From contig JAFLEF010000016.1 in assembly GCA_017309115.1 (NCBI GenBank), positions 1-64,000 on the forward strand: a stretch of 64,000 bases of DNA. The letters are read 5' to 3'. This DNA comes from Verrucomicrobiota bacterium. Lineage in GTDB: Bacteria; Verrucomicrobiota; Verrucomicrobiia; Limisphaerales; UBA9464. How positions within the stretch are numbered: position 1 is the stretch's first letter; every line of letters starts with the position of its first letter. A program made the position numbers and the translations under genes. Positions 26,625 through 36,429 of the stretch are shown one piece after another. The notes under the pieces are model-generated. The model ran no database searches. It was not told the origin of the DNA and saw only the letters and a program-made list of their open reading frames with translations.

Positions 26625-27779
26625 TTAGTGGATGTGCAAAGGGGAAACGAAGTAAAGCCGACCTGGGGCCAGTCCTGCTTCCGGCAGGAAGCCCGGCAAC
26701 TCCACCCGTACTTGAGTGGTGCCGGCCGCCTTGCCCCACAATCCCAATAGATCGCCAAAGGTCGGCGGCGCCTGGTAGGTGACCAGATTCGCCCGGGATA
26801 CTCCGGCCAGTGACTTCGCCCGGCCCACCGCCCGTTGAAAATCCCCCAACTCATCCACCAAGCCCGACTCAAGGGCTTGCTTGCCCGAAAGGATTCGTCC
26901 ATCGGCGATCTCTTCCCAGTTGGCTGCCAATTCCCGTCCCTCCTTCACTCCCTCTTCCTGATTTTGCTGAGCCGACCACCGACGTCCCTGCCGAATCACC
27001 TCTTTGAAGCGGTCAAAACTCTCTCCCACGAGCTGCTGCAAGATCTGCCGCTCTTCGGGCAGGACATCCTCGGGGCGTTGCTCTCCGCTGAACATGTCCT
27101 TGAGTTTGCCGCTCTTCACCACGTCCGGCAGTACCCCCACCTTGTCCATCAATCCGCGATAATTGTAGCCGTGGAAAATCACACCGATGCTGCCCGTGAG
27201 CGTCAAAGGATGGGCGACAATCCAGCGGCAGGGCGCGCTGACGTAGTATCCACCCGAGGCCGCGAGCGAACCCATGCACGCCACCACTGGAACATCATTC
27301 GACAACTGGAACGTGCGCAACGCCTCGTAGATTTCATCACTGGCCAGCACCTCTCCTCCCGGAGAATCCACGTGCAGGACGACCGCTTTCACCTGGGAAT
27401 CCTCCGCGGCCCGATCCAACTGCGCGCGAATGGAGTCCACGAGACTTCCCCGCATGCCGAGAGTTCGACCACTGATCACGCCCTTCAACTCGATGACCGC
27501 CACCTTATCCCTAGCTCCATGGTCTTCGAGAACAGTCTCGAAAAGTTGACGCGCTCCAGTTCCACCGCTCGCCATGAGGGAACTGCTGCCAACCACCGCT
27601 CGGCCGACCAGAAACGCTCCCATCAAAGAGACCCCAACCGCCGCCACCAGGATCAGCCCCACCCAGAGCCACACGGAGGTCCGCCGCGATGCCGGCGGGA
27701 TTGCCCGTCCCGGGGTGGGCAACGGCTCGGGAAGCGGAGGCAGAGGCGGTGACACACGAGGAGGCAGGGAATCGGACAT
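26625..27779 (-). CDS. sppA: signal peptide peptidase SppA (S49 family)
   Basis: Membrane-bound serine peptidase that degrades cleaved signal peptides. The 384-aa protein has a Pro-rich cytoplasmic N-terminus and one transmembrane segment (VWLWVGLILVAAVGVSLMGAFLV, about 38-60, given in part). The S49 core follows: VAVIELKGVISG, VLHVDSPGGEVLASDEIYE, and the nucleophile Ser in GSLAASGGYYVS, then TLTGSIGVI. The general-base Lys is expected downstream in the GRILSGKQALESGLVDELG block. Size fits the short, single-domain class that works as an oligomer. It is divergent from the RelE-like gene and ends at its own terminator. Confidence 0.93.
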   Translation of the reverse strand: MSDSLPPRVSPPLPPLPEPLPTPGRAIPPASRRTSVWLWVGLILVAAVGVSLMGAFLVGRAVVGSSSLMASGGTGARQLFETVLEDHGARDKVAVIELKGVISGRTLGMRGSLVDSIRAQLDRAAEDSQVKAVVLHVDSPGGEVLASDEIYEALRTFQLSNDVPVVACMGSLAASGGYYVSAPCRWIVAHPLTLTGSIGVIFHGYNYRGLMDKVGVLPDVVKSGKLKDMFSGEQRPEDVLPEERQILQQLVGESFDRFKEVIRQGRRWSAQQNQEEGVKEGRELAANWEEIADGRILSGKQALESGLVDELGDFQRAVGRAKSLAGVSRANLVTYQAPPTFGDLLGLWGKAAGTTQVRVELPGFLPEAGLAPGRLYFVSPLHIH

Positions 27780-27892
27780 GACCCGCCCAAACTAGGAAGC
27801 ATCCCCCAGCTTGCAAGCCGGAGCCACTGTCACCCGTGACGGCCGCGCGGGCGCCTTGAATCGGATGGGAAGCGTTCGTAGGCTGCCCGCCG

Positions 27893-28264
27893 GTGCAACC
27901 GTTCCAAATCATCTTCAATCCCACGAGTGCCGCGGAGCTCTCCCGCATGCCAAAGGAGCTCCAACTGCAGATCCTGGGACAATTCCGGGGATTACCCCAT
28001 GAATTGCAGCGGGAGGAAGGGCAGTACGGACATTTGACCCGGGCCGGTCGCACCCTGACCCGCTACCGACTCGGTGAGTACCGAATCTATTTCGAGCGCC
28101 ATCCCCTGGGCATCGTGGTGCACCGAATTCTGAACAAACATTCCCTGAAAGACTTCCTCTTCCGCTCCAACCTGAGTCAGGAAGAGGACGCATCTCTGGC
28201 CGAGAATCCCAAGTTTTGGGAGCTCATTGAGCAATCCCGCAGCGCGGCCAAGAGCTTCGATTGA
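27893..28264 (+). CDS. RelE/ParE-like toxin-fold protein
   Basis: The 123-aa protein uses a GTG start (27893). The pattern FQIIFNPTSAAELSRMPKE, then TRYRLGEYRIYFERHPLGIVVHRILNKHSL, resembles the RelE/ParE fold: an N-terminal helical pair, then Arg-rich strands. The residues RYRLGEYR and HRILNKHSL fit the usual basic active-site strand. No antitoxin-like gene adjoins it: sppA is divergent upstream and a metallophosphoesterase follows after 307 bases. It may therefore be an orphan or domesticated toxin, and activity cannot be inferred. Confidence 0.6.
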   Translation: MQPFQIIFNPTSAAELSRMPKELQLQILGQFRGLPHELQREEGQYGHLTRAGRTLTRYRLGEYRIYFERHPLGIVVHRILNKHSLKDFLFRSNLSQEEDASLAENPKFWELIEQSRSAAKSFD

Positions 28265-28571
28265 TCCCCCGGCAACAGGCGGATCGGGCCGACACCGGAG
28301 CCTGCCTTCCTTGGAATTCCTTAAGCGTGCAAGGGTCACCCATGGGTGGTCCGGAATACTGTCGTCCCGCCGGACAACATCCCTCGGCTCACAGCGGCGA
28401 TGCTTGGCCCGGAGCCCCGGTCGGACCGAGCGTCAATCTACTCCCACGCATGAGCTCGGACCCAGGGGATAGTCGTCTTCCAGTGGTGGTCCTCAATCTC
28501 CGGATTCAATCGTTCCACCGGGACATTTGCTTCGACGATTCCAGGCACAGCCGCCATGTTTCGACCCACGC
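28265..28571. other. intergenic region, nothing recognised
   Basis: A 307-base gap between the RelE-like gene and the metallophosphoesterase gene. I see no gene, clear hairpin with T-run or repeat. It presumably holds the promoter of the metallophosphoesterase. Confidence 0.3.
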
Positions 28572-29339
28572 ATGCGGTTGCTCTTCGTCGCCGACCTGCA
28601 TTACGCCCTCAAACAATTCGACTGGGTGGTGGTGAATGCGCCGACCTATGACTTCGTGGTCATTGGTGGTGATCTGCTGGACCTGAGTTCTGCCCTGGAT
28701 CTGGACGTCCAAATCGTTGTGGTGGAAAAGTACCTCACCCGCATCAGCGCGCTGGCCCCGGTGTTGGTGTGTTCCGGAAATCACGACGGCGACCAACGCT
28801 CCGCAGCCGATGAATCGGTGGCGCGTTGGCTCCAGGATGCCCGCTCAACCCGCATCGCCGTCGACGGGGACAGCGTCGAACAAGACGGAACCCTCATCAC
28901 GCTCTGCCCCTGGTGGGACGGGCCGGAATCCCGTGCGGCGCTGGAAGCCCAACTGGCCCGGGACGCCGCCCGATCCAAAGACCGCTGGATTTGGATTCAC
29001 CACGCGCCGCCCGACCGCTCACCCACGAGTTGGACGGGCAAGAAATTTGGCGGCGACGAATTCCTCGTGGGTTGGATCGAAAAGTACCAGCCCACCCTCG
29101 TGATGTGCGGACACATTCACAATGCGCCGTTCTATCCCAACGGATCCTGGGTGGATCGCCTGGGCAAAACCTGGGTCTTCAATCCCGGGCGCCAAATCGG
29201 TCCCAACCCGGCTCACATTGCGCTGGATCTAACAACCATGAGTGCGGAATGGATCTCCCTTGAAGGCCAGGTGATCCGTCATCTGGAACCGGCCGAACCC
29301 GAGCTTACTTCGCGGGAGGCCGCGGTTGCCGGTGCATGA
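28572..29339 (+). CDS. calcineurin-like metallophosphoesterase
   Basis: Cytoplasmic two-metal phosphoesterase of 255 aa. The family motifs appear in order: DLH in FVADLHYAL, GGDLLD, CSGNHDGD, the His in IWIHHAPP, and CGHIHNAPF. All metal ligands are therefore present. The substrate is unknown. The frame is open from 28527, but the ATG at 28572 begins directly at MRLLFVADLH and is preferred. Its 3' end overlaps the convergent cyclic-nucleotide-binding gene by 35 bases. Confidence 0.88.
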   Translation: MRLLFVADLHYALKQFDWVVVNAPTYDFVVIGGDLLDLSSALDLDVQIVVVEKYLTRISALAPVLVCSGNHDGDQRSAADESVARWLQDARSTRIAVDGDSVEQDGTLITLCPWWDGPESRAALEAQLARDAARSKDRWIWIHHAPPDRSPTSWTGKKFGGDEFLVGWIEKYQPTLVMCGHIHNAPFYPNGSWVDRLGKTWVFNPGRQIGPNPAHIALDLTTMSAEWISLEGQVIRHLEPAEPELTSREAAVAGA

Positions 29340-29757
29340 GTGTGCCGAGAACGTCGTCCACCATTCCCAGGTGGTCGTGCCCTTCGTATTGCCGCTTCAC
29401 ATCAATCAGGTAGCGGTTCAAAGCGTCCAACCGCCGGGCCAGCAAAAAGGCCACGTGCAAACTGGCCTCGGCCGAAGACTGAAGAAATGCCGTCGGCTCC
29501 ACGACCACCGCAAATGTGCTGGGCTTCACCGCCCGCACCGTCGCCGTACAAGGCCCTCCCATCAGCACCGACATCTCTCCAAAAACCGCTCCAGGCTCGC
29601 TTGAACGAGCCACGCGAACCTCATCGCGCAGTACCTCCACTTCGCCCTCGATCAGGACCAGCAACACCGAAGCCGGCGCGCCCTGCTCCAGGATGACTTC
29701 AGCAGGCTCACAGCGTCGCCGGGGCAACTCCGCCACCAGATCGAGGATTCCAGCCAT
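29305..29757 (-). CDS. cyclic nucleotide-binding domain protein
   Basis: The 150-aa protein consists of one cNMP-binding (CRP-like) beta-roll: VILEQGAPASVLLVLIEGEV, GAVFGEMSVLMGGPCTATVRA. The phosphate-binding cassette FGEMSVLMGGPCTATVRA keeps the Glu and Arg-like positions. No DNA-binding HTH follows; the last 50 residues are helical. It is likely a stand-alone sensor or scaffold. It starts 16 bases downstream of the bioB stop and is probably co-transcribed. It overlaps the convergent metallophosphoesterase gene by 35 bases. Confidence 0.82.
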   Translation of the reverse strand: MAGILDLVAELPRRRCEPAEVILEQGAPASVLLVLIEGEVEVLRDEVRVARSSEPGAVFGEMSVLMGGPCTATVRAVKPSTFAVVVEPTAFLQSSAEASLHVAFLLARRLDALNRYLIDVKRQYEGHDHLGMVDDVLGTLMHRQPRPPAK

Positions 29758-29772
29758 CGGTTCAACTCGGTT

Positions 29773-30831
29773 TCACGCCGACACCGCACAGGATTCCACA
29801 GTCGGAACCCGGTTGGCCAGTTCTCCGGCACGCGGCGCGTTGGGATTATCAAACGGTGCACGAGCCACCAGGCCCAGAATTTTCAGGAGTTCCGCATCAG
29901 CATCGTAGCTCGGCGAGGGCACCGCCGGGGTCAGCATATATTCCGTCTCACTGGAGAAGATCGAATTCGCCCCGGCCAGGAAACACAGGGCCTGCTCCGT
30001 CGCCGACAATCGCGCCCGACCTGCCGTCAGCCGAACGTCGGAGGCCGGCATCAGGATTCGGGCGGTCGCGATCATTCGGATCACATCCCACACCGGGACC
30101 TCCTTCTGCCCCGCCAGCGGAGTTCCCTCGACTTGGCTCAAAATATTGATGGGTACTGATTCCGGGTGCGGCTGAACGGCCACCAAGGTTTGCAGCATCT
30201 TCAAGCGGTCCGATACCTGTTCGCCCAGTCCAATGATCCCCCCTGAACAGACCGTCACCTTGGTCTTCCGAACATTTTCAATGGTGTTGAGCCGGTCGGC
30301 GTACGTCCGGGTGGTAATGATGGTTTCGTAGAACTCGGCGCTGGAATCGACGTTGTGATTGTAGGCGTACAAACCCGCCTCCTCGAGCCGGCGTGCCTGG
30401 GTCTCGTTGAGCATTCCCAAGGTGCAGCAGACCTCCAGACCCAAATCCGTCACGCCTTTGACCATGTCCACCACCCGGTCGAACTGACCATTATCCTTCA
30501 CTTCCCGCCACGCGGCTCCGAGACACACCCGGGACACTCCGGACGCCTTGGCGCGGGCAGCCAGACCCAGAACCGCCTCCTTCTCCAGCATTCGCTCCGG
30601 GCTGATCCCCGTGGAATACCGGGACGACTGCGCGCAATACGCACAATCCTCCGGGCAGGCCCCGGTCTTGATGGAAATCAGCTTACACACCTGCATTTCA
30701 CGGGGGTCGTGATACTGCCGATGCACCGTCGCAGCACGAAACACCAACTCCAGGAGCGGCAGGTCGTGCAACTCGCGGATTTCCTCCAGGGACCAATCGT
30801 GACGGATGTCCGCCTTCATGGGTGTCAGCAT
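29773..30831 (-). CDS. bioB: biotin synthase
   Basis: Radical SAM enzyme inserting sulfur into dethiobiotin in the last step of biotin synthesis. The [4Fe-4S] motif is [16 protein letters not shown]. Conserved [28 protein letters not shown] and the [2Fe-2S] Arg region in [12 protein letters not shown] are all present. Length is 352 aa from ATG 30831, or 348 aa from ATG 30819; both are plausible. The frame runs open to 31146, but that extension has no BioB similarity. No other bio genes are adjacent, so biotin genes are dispersed. Divergent from the M14-type gene. Confidence 0.95.
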   Translation of the reverse strand: MLTPMKADIRHDWSLEEIRELHDLPLLELVFRAATVHRQYHDPREMQVCKLISIKTGACPEDCAYCAQSSRYSTGISPERMLEKEAVLGLAARAKASGVSRVCLGAAWREVKDNGQFDRVVDMVKGVTDLGLEVCCTLGMLNETQARRLEEAGLYAYNHNVDSSAEFYETIITTRTYADRLNTIENVRKTKVTVCSGGIIGLGEQVSDRLKMLQTLVAVQPHPESVPINILSQVEGTPLAGQKEVPVWDVIRMIATARILMPASDVRLTAGRARLSATEQALCFLAGANSIFSSETEYMLTPAVPSPSYDADAELLKILGLVARAPFDNPNAPRAGELANRVPTVESCAVSA

Positions 30832-30942
30832 GCGAGGGTCGCCCGCGCTTGTAAACCCGCGAAGACAGTCAGGTTGACGCCAGCGAGGCCGCTGTTGGAT
30901 CGCGAACATTGCGCGTTTTCGAGTGCCCCCCATTCTCCGCGT

Positions 30943-31734
30943 GTGCAACGACTGGGTCGCAATGTGAATGGGTATTTTGGGGAACGAATAGATCTGACCG
31001 CCACGTTGTCGGGCTGCGAGGCGGCGGCCTTGGCCCACGGTTGGAAGCAGGACTTCCTCCCTCCGGAAACCCTCCGGCGGCCCGCTTATTTCCGAAAATC
31101 CCCCACCGGCCAGGGTCCTCGCTTTTATATTTCCACAGGCATGCATGGGGACGAACCCGCGGGTCCTCTCGCCGCCCGACGTCTGCTCGAGCTCAACCGC
31201 TGGCCCAATGCTGATCTCTGGCTATTGCCCTGTCTCAATCCCACCGGACTACGCGCCGGAACACGGAACAATGACCAGGGCCATGACATCAACCGGGATT
31301 ACCGACACTTCCGCACTCCAGAAGCCCAGGGCCATGTGGACTGGTTGCGAGGCCTTCCGCCGCTCGACCTCAGCCTCCTGCTGCACGAGGACTGGGAATC
31401 TCATGGCTTCTACGTCTACGAACTGAACTGGACGAATCGGTCTTCCCTGGCCCGGCCCATGGTGGATGCCGTGCGGCAAATCTGTCCCATAGACGAATCC
31501 CCGGCGATTGACGGTCGGGAGGTGAGCGAACCCGGAATCATCCGTCCCAAACTCACCCCGGAAGAACGTCCCGATTGGCCGGAGGCGATCTGGCTTGGAA
31601 TGAACAAGGGCCACCTCAGCTACACCGTTGAAGCACCCAGTGACTGGCCCTTGGAGATCCGCGTCCAAGCCCTGGTCACCGCAGTATACGCCGCCTTCAA
31701 CGCCTTTGACCCCGCCGCCGGCTTTCGCTACTGA
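30943..31734 (+). CDS. M14-type zinc carboxypeptidase-like protein
   Basis: The protein is 263 aa from a GTG at 30943; the open frame extends further upstream, across bioB, without similarity. Zinc ligands fit the M14 layout: HxxE in [11 protein letters not shown] and a later His in LLLHEDWES, with a candidate catalytic Glu in [32 protein letters not shown] carries the substrate-binding Asn-Arg and N-R-D-Y pattern. It probably hydrolyses a peptide or acyl-amino acid amide; the substrate is open. No signal peptide is visible. It overlaps the convergent MFS gene by 7 bases. Confidence 0.78.
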   Translation: MQRLGRNVNGYFGERIDLTATLSGCEAAALAHGWKQDFLPPETLRRPAYFRKSPTGQGPRFYISTGMHGDEPAGPLAARRLLELNRWPNADLWLLPCLNPTGLRAGTRNNDQGHDINRDYRHFRTPEAQGHVDWLRGLPPLDLSLLLHEDWESHGFYVYELNWTNRSSLARPMVDAVRQICPIDESPAIDGREVSEPGIIRPKLTPEERPDWPEAIWLGMNKGHLSYTVEAPSDWPLEIRVQALVTAVYAAFNAFDPAAGFRY

Positions 31735-32987
31735 ACCGTCCGCTCCTTGGGACGGATCAGCAACACCAGCATTAATGAGACCACACAGAGGCTGGCAAAA
31801 ACCGAGAAGATGGCATTGATCGAGATCCCGCGATCCCGCATCAGCCCAAAACCCCAGTCCGCAAAGCCGCCGCAACTGATGCTCACGAAGTTCATCAGCC
31901 CATAACCGGTGGCCCGCAATTCGGGGCGAACGATCTGACAGAGAATCGGCATGTTGTTGCCGTCAAAAAACCCCCAGCCAATTCCGAACAGCACCAACGA
32001 CGCGATCGCGAGGCCGAAGGAATTCAGTCCAGTGGAATTCCCCACTCCGAACAGCGCCGGAATAATCAGCAGCATACCGGTGGCACTCACGTAGATTCGC
32101 CCCCGCTCGTTCCGCCGCATCCAGCGATCGGCCCACCATCCGCCCCCCAAGGCCGCCACGATCGCAGCGGCCTGCCAATACAGGGTCGCCGATACGCCGG
32201 CGATCCCCTGGCTGATGTTGAAGCTCTTTTGCAAAATGGCCGGCATCCAATCCCGCACCACCCAACCGGCCAACGCCGGTAACGTGAAATAGAGGACCAA
32301 CAGGATGAAGGAACTATTCCCCAAGAGTTCGCGCAGGGACCCCAACGGTGAAGCTTTGGCCGGAGCTCCCACCGCCGCCGGTGGACGTTTCACATCGCGC
32401 AACAGCAGAAACAACGGCACGGCGTAAAGAACGCCTGCCAACCCTGTGAAATTGAACGCCCCGCGCCAGCCCAGCGTCGGCGATTCGGCCGCGTAGCCGC
32501 CAAAGCCACCCAGGATCACTCCGAAGTAAATACCCATCTGATGCATCCCCACCGCCCGGGAACGCGTCGGTCCAGTGTGGTAATCGGCGATCAACGCCAG
32601 CGCCGCCGGAATGTAGAAGGCCTCGCTGATTCCCATCAGGGTGCGCGTCCACAGCAGTCCCTGGTAAGAATCCACATGACCGGTAGCGAAAGTGATCGCC
32701 GACCATCCAAAGAGACTGCCACAGATCGTCCAGCGCCGGCTGAACCGGTCGGCCAGATATCCTCCCACCGGACTGAGGAAGGCATACACCCACTTAAACT
32801 GGCCCAGCATGTATCCCCAATTGGCCTCCAGACCGATGTCAGAGATGTCGCGCATCACCGACAACTTCATGGAGGCGATCATCTGCCGGTCGAGATAGTT
32901 GAGCATCGCCACCGGGAACAGCAGCGCCACCACCATCCAGGCATACCGGCCGGGACTAGACGAGCCCTCCGTGGAACTCATATCCAT
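31728..32987 (-). CDS. MFS transporter, sugar-acid (ACS) type
   Basis: The 419-aa protein has about 12 hydrophobic segments. The MFS signature between segments 2 and 3 is GGYLADRFSRRWT, and the N-terminal MLNYLDRQMI is typical of the anion:cation symporter group that imports hexuronates, galactonate and similar acids. Family placement is by pattern; the substrate is inferred from the neighbour. It overlaps the DapA-like gene by 10 bases, so the pair is translationally coupled and probably forms an uptake-plus-aldolase module. Confidence 0.85.
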   Translation of the reverse strand: MDMSSTEGSSSPGRYAWMVVALLFPVAMLNYLDRQMIASMKLSVMRDISDIGLEANWGYMLGQFKWVYAFLSPVGGYLADRFSRRWTICGSLFGWSAITFATGHVDSYQGLLWTRTLMGISEAFYIPAALALIADYHTGPTRSRAVGMHQMGIYFGVILGGFGGYAAESPTLGWRGAFNFTGLAGVLYAVPLFLLLRDVKRPPAAVGAPAKASPLGSLRELLGNSSFILLVLYFTLPALAGWVVRDWMPAILQKSFNISQGIAGVSATLYWQAAAIVAALGGGWWADRWMRRNERGRIYVSATGMLLIIPALFGVGNSTGLNSFGLAIASLVLFGIGWGFFDGNNMPILCQIVRPELRATGYGLMNFVSISCGGFADWGFGLMRDRGISINAIFSVFASLCVVSLMLVLLIRPKERTVQ

Positions 32988-33886
32988 CCCCGCTGGCGAA
33001 ACTGAACCCGCAGCGCCGCAGTCACACCCTCGCGAGCGGTCCGCGTCGCCGCTGAAAGCGCCTGTTTGGGTTCGCCCACCACAAACCCGCGCGCGGCCAT
33101 ACCCGCCGGAACGTCATGCGGAAAGGACAAACCGCCCAAGAGGGCCGCCGTCTCCCGCAGTTCCCGAGTCGCCATCGCCGCGGCCGCGGCATCACCCGCC
33201 TGACACGCCTTGAACGCCGCCACGATCGGTTCGGCGACGAAATTGGAGAGGCCGGAAATGCAGCCGGAGCAACCCAGCGTCATCGCATCCGCCAAGCGAG
33301 TGTCCCAGCCGGTCAGGACCGAAAATCCCTTGGCTCGGGCCAAGGCCATGACTTCGCCGTGCAACTCCCACGCACCGCCGCTGAGCTTGATTCCCGCCAG
33401 CGGCGCCCGCTCAGCGAAGTCCGCCATGGTCTCCGGCAGGATCGCCGTGCCGACCCGTTCCGGGAAATTGTAAAGAAAGACGGGCAACGGCGCGGCGGCT
33501 TCGGCGGCTCGCAGGAAGAATTCCAGTAGATCGGCCTGCGTGATGGAAAAGTACCAGGGCGGCAAAATGGCCACCGACGCACAGCCGGATTCCCGAGCCG
33601 CCCGCGCCAGTCGAGCCACGACGCGGGGACTAATGTCACTGATATTGGCCAACACCGGCAAGGGAGCCACCCATTCGGTCACCCTCCGGAGCAACTCCTC
33701 GCGCTCGTCCACGCTGAAGTACGGAAACTCTCCCGTGCTCCCCAAAACCATCAACCCGTGCGCCCCGCACCGTTTCAAATACGCCACATTGTCTCGGATC
33801 GCCGATTCGATGATGCGGCCGTCCCGATCGGTTGGCATCCACAAGGCCGGAAACACCCCGGCGGAAGGAAGAGGAGGAGTCACCAT
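32978..33886 (-). CDS. DapA/NanA-family aldolase or dehydratase
   Basis: TIM-barrel lyase of 302 aa. The family order is visible: GLMVLGSTGEFPYFS (the GxTGE motif), a Tyr in VFLYNFPERVG, and the Schiff-base Lys in LAGIKLSGGA. The Tyr and Lys place it in the class I pyruvate-type aldolase superfamily (DapA, NanA, KDG aldolase). It is probably not the lysine-pathway enzyme, because it is coupled to an MFS sugar-acid transporter; catabolism of a keto-deoxy acid is the likely role. ATG 33886 gives a normal length. Confidence 0.85.
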   Translation of the reverse strand: MVTPPLPSAGVFPALWMPTDRDGRIIESAIRDNVAYLKRCGAHGLMVLGSTGEFPYFSVDEREELLRRVTEWVAPLPVLANISDISPRVVARLARAARESGCASVAILPPWYFSITQADLLEFFLRAAEAAAPLPVFLYNFPERVGTAILPETMADFAERAPLAGIKLSGGAWELHGEVMALARAKGFSVLTGWDTRLADAMTLGCSGCISGLSNFVAEPIVAAFKACQAGDAAAAAMATRELRETAALLGGLSFPHDVPAGMAARGFVVGEPKQALSAATRTAREGVTAALRVQFRQRGWI

Positions 33887-33937
33887 AAACAGAGAAGCGG
33901 GCGAACTCTGCCCGGGCGGCCATCGCTTGCGAAGCGA

Positions 33938-35812
33938 TTACTCGTGGCGAAGAACAATCTGCCCGTCGGCATAACTAATTTGGAGGAGGGAAACCGATCC
34001 AGCGGAGTTGCTCAGGCGAAAATAGGCCGTCGAGGTAGCCGGCGCCGGAATCCGGATCACCCCGCTTTGACGGATTAGCTGCGCCTCGGGAATCGGGACG
34101 AAGACTGCATCCAACGCCGAGGCGGCGAGAACGCTGATCCCCTCCGGGGCCGCCTCCAAGTAAGCCGCCGGACCACCCGGACCATTGACCAGGAATTTCT
34201 GCCCATCGTTGCCGATGACGAACCATTCCAGCTGACTTCCGCCGATGTTGTCATACCAAACGAGCCGGAACGGATAGAGTCCCGCTTCGGCGACAAACAC
34301 CGAGAATTCTTCGTTGGCAGCGCTGCCATTCATGCGGCCCACAATGGGATTCACGATCAACGCGCTGGACGTGATCTGAAATCCGTCGTCACTCAAGGTT
34401 CCAAACCGGGTCGTGCCCGCCGGCAAATCCAGCCAACAGGTCACCTCCATGGCGTAGTTGTCGGAGGGCCCCTCCAAGGTTTGTCCCGGGAACGGCTGGT
34501 CACCCTCAAAGTTGCCCTCCGATCCGCCGTCCGGTAGCACGGCCCGCTGGGAGAAGTTGATGGTGCTGGCCACGGTCCGGGTCGTGTAGCGGGCAGGAAT
34601 TGGAGAATTGGTCTGCAACTGCAGGAACGCGCGTTCCAGACTGTTGCCCAGTCCGCGCTCCTGTTGGACCGCCTGAGTCAGCCGAAGCTGAAAACCCCGG
34701 TCGGCTCCCGGCCGGGCAGGCCCCCGGAGATACTCCGAATGAAAACCCCACTGCTGAACCCGCTTCGTTCCCTGACCGTCGGTAAATTCCACGCGCACGG
34801 AGTGCGGTCCGGCCGGCAAATCAGCGGCGGGCTGATAGCTCAGCGTGGCCCCCGGAAAAGCGATGATCTGGCCCGGGCTAAAGACTTCCCCGGTCACGGT
34901 CCATTGCGCCGACGGAATCGGCACGTCATCCAGCCAAAGGGCGAAGGAATCAAGGCGCACGGATCCCTCTCGGTTCAGTACAGCAATTCGAATCTCCGGA
35001 CGAACCTCGTGTACCCCGCTGGCGGGCGTCGGCCGCAACTCGAAAACCACTGGCTCCAAGGCTCCCGCCGCCGGCACACGAATCGAGTAATTGTCGAAGG
35101 TTGCCGACGCGACCACCGCACCTGAGGTGTTGGTGTTGTCCTGATCGAAATTGAAAAGACCCGCTACGCCCGAAGCGGTGGTCGAATCCTCCACCACCAA
35201 ACCGGCGACGGGATTGCGGTCGTCCGGCAACTGGTACACCAATCCCAGCATCATTCCGCCCCACGTGCTCAACTCCCATCGATAGTCAAATCGGGCTGGA
35301 TCCAGGAAAATCGTGGTCTGCGCCAGAGTCCCGGCAGCGGCTTCGCTGGAGACCCGGTTGAGCTGAAACAAATCATCCGTGGGCAGATAATCGAGGATGT
35401 ACCCGGAAGTGGTTCCTGCTCCAATGGTGTTGGCCCGAAACAGGATTCCAAAGGCCACGTTCGGCATGGCGGTCCAATCAAGGACATCCACCTGCAGCAC
35501 CGCGCGGGAATACCGCGCGCTGCGAAACGAGAATGCCCGGCCGGGTCCATAGGTCTCCGGATCGGGACTGGCATACGAATTGATGCGATAGGCCCGACCT
35601 CCCTTGCCGTCATCGGGAAACGCGTAGGTGGCGTAAGGCCCACCCGGCAATCCCGCGACCGACAGATCAAAATGGGACCAGCCGGACTCGACCCCGGAAT
35701 CGAACGAGTCGGCGAAGTCCGCCTGTCCGAAAGCAAGACAACCTAAGAGAAGTCCGCCGGTTGTTCCGACCCGACGAACCCATCCGCAGGAACGAGGAGA
35801 AGAGAGTCGCAT
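33938..35812 (-). CDS. secreted protein with LamG-like and PA14-like regions
   Basis: The 624-aa protein has a signal peptide (GGLLLGCLAFGQA). The first part (DSFDSGVESGWSHFDLS, ... FGILFRANTIG) looks like a concanavalin-type beta-sandwich. A middle Ig-like region follows (PEIRIAVLNREGSVRLDSF). The C-terminal part (TTRFGTLSDDGFQITS, ... FRLVWYDNIGGSQLEWF) has the PA14-type order, with a D-D-G block and a W-Y-x-x-x-G block ending in strands. PA14 domains usually bind carbohydrate. No catalytic motif is seen, so I consider it a surface or secreted binding protein of unknown ligand. Single-gene unit. Confidence 0.65.
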   Translation of the reverse strand: MRLSSPRSCGWVRRVGTTGGLLLGCLAFGQADFADSFDSGVESGWSHFDLSVAGLPGGPYATYAFPDDGKGGRAYRINSYASPDPETYGPGRAFSFRSARYSRAVLQVDVLDWTAMPNVAFGILFRANTIGAGTTSGYILDYLPTDDLFQLNRVSSEAAAGTLAQTTIFLDPARFDYRWELSTWGGMMLGLVYQLPDDRNPVAGLVVEDSTTASGVAGLFNFDQDNTNTSGAVVASATFDNYSIRVPAAGALEPVVFELRPTPASGVHEVRPEIRIAVLNREGSVRLDSFALWLDDVPIPSAQWTVTGEVFSPGQIIAFPGATLSYQPAADLPAGPHSVRVEFTDGQGTKRVQQWGFHSEYLRGPARPGADRGFQLRLTQAVQQERGLGNSLERAFLQLQTNSPIPARYTTRTVASTINFSQRAVLPDGGSEGNFEGDQPFPGQTLEGPSDNYAMEVTCWLDLPAGTTRFGTLSDDGFQITSSALIVNPIVGRMNGSAANEEFSVFVAEAGLYPFRLVWYDNIGGSQLEWFVIGNDGQKFLVNGPGGPAAYLEAAPEGISVLAASALDAVFVPIPEAQLIRQSGVIRIPAPATSTAYFRLSNSAGSVSLLQISYADGQIVLRHE

Positions 35813-35883
35813 GGGAAGAACGCTGGCGTTGGGTTACGCTCCCCCATCTCCCTCCGACCTCGTTCACCGGTCAATCCCAAATC

Positions 35884-36429
35884 CTAGGCCGATCCTTTTC
35901 CGATCGCCGCCGACTCCGGCTTCACTGCCTCCGGAACCCGCCAAATCTTCGAAAGACACCAACTGACCAGGACGCCCACCAGGCATCCCAACAACACCTC
36001 ACCCACCCGGCGCAAACCAATCTCCATCGCCGACAGCTTCGAGTCGTGGGTCATTCCCGCCGCAATGACCAGGGCCGCAGTGATCGGCGCCTGGCGCCAC
36101 ATTGTTTGCACTCGCACCACATACGTCGTGAGCAGCACCGCGACCGCCAAGGCCACCGGCAACTTCCATTCCCCCGAACCGCTTACGGCGAGAAACGCCA
36201 AACCCACCAGACAACCCAGTAGGGCGTTCACAAACCGCCCCCGAAACGTCTTCAACGCCTGGGTCACCAGCGGATCGCTCGCGGCGATCATGGAACTGAT
36301 CGCCCAGATGGGATTCAGCCCCGCCATCTTCCGAAGTATGAGCCAGAGCAGCGTCGTGGCGACGAACACATTGACCGCGAGGTGCACCCCCATCCAGCGG
36401 TCCTTGTCGAAGGATGCTCGCCAGTTCAT
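35884..36429 (-). CDS. FUSC-like small membrane protein
   Basis: The 181-aa protein has about four to five hydrophobic segments. The pattern NPIWAISSMIAASDPLVTQALKTFRGRFVNALLGCLVGL (quoted in two parts in my reading: segment one, then the FRGRFVNALLG motif) matches the FUSC/aromatic acid exporter family, which has a conserved R-x-x-x-T-x-x-G block. It is about half the size of full exporters, so it may work as an oligomer. Its ATG overlaps the stop of the channel gene as ATGA, so the two are translationally coupled. The substrate is unknown. Confidence 0.6.
   Translation of the reverse strand: MNWRASFDKDRWMGVHLAVNVFVATTLLWLILRKMAGLNPIWAISSMIAASDPLVTQALKTFRGRFVNALLGCLVGLAFLAVSGSGEWKLPVALAVAVLLTTYVVRVQTMWRQAPITAALVIAAGMTHDSKLSAMEIGLRRVGEVLLGCLVGVLVSWCLSKIWRVPEAVKPESAAIGKGSA

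Noticed and set aside
30832-31146. N-terminal extension of bioB to 31146
   Set aside because: It overlaps the divergent M14-type gene and shows no BioB similarity. Two ATGs at 30831 and 30819 give the normal length.
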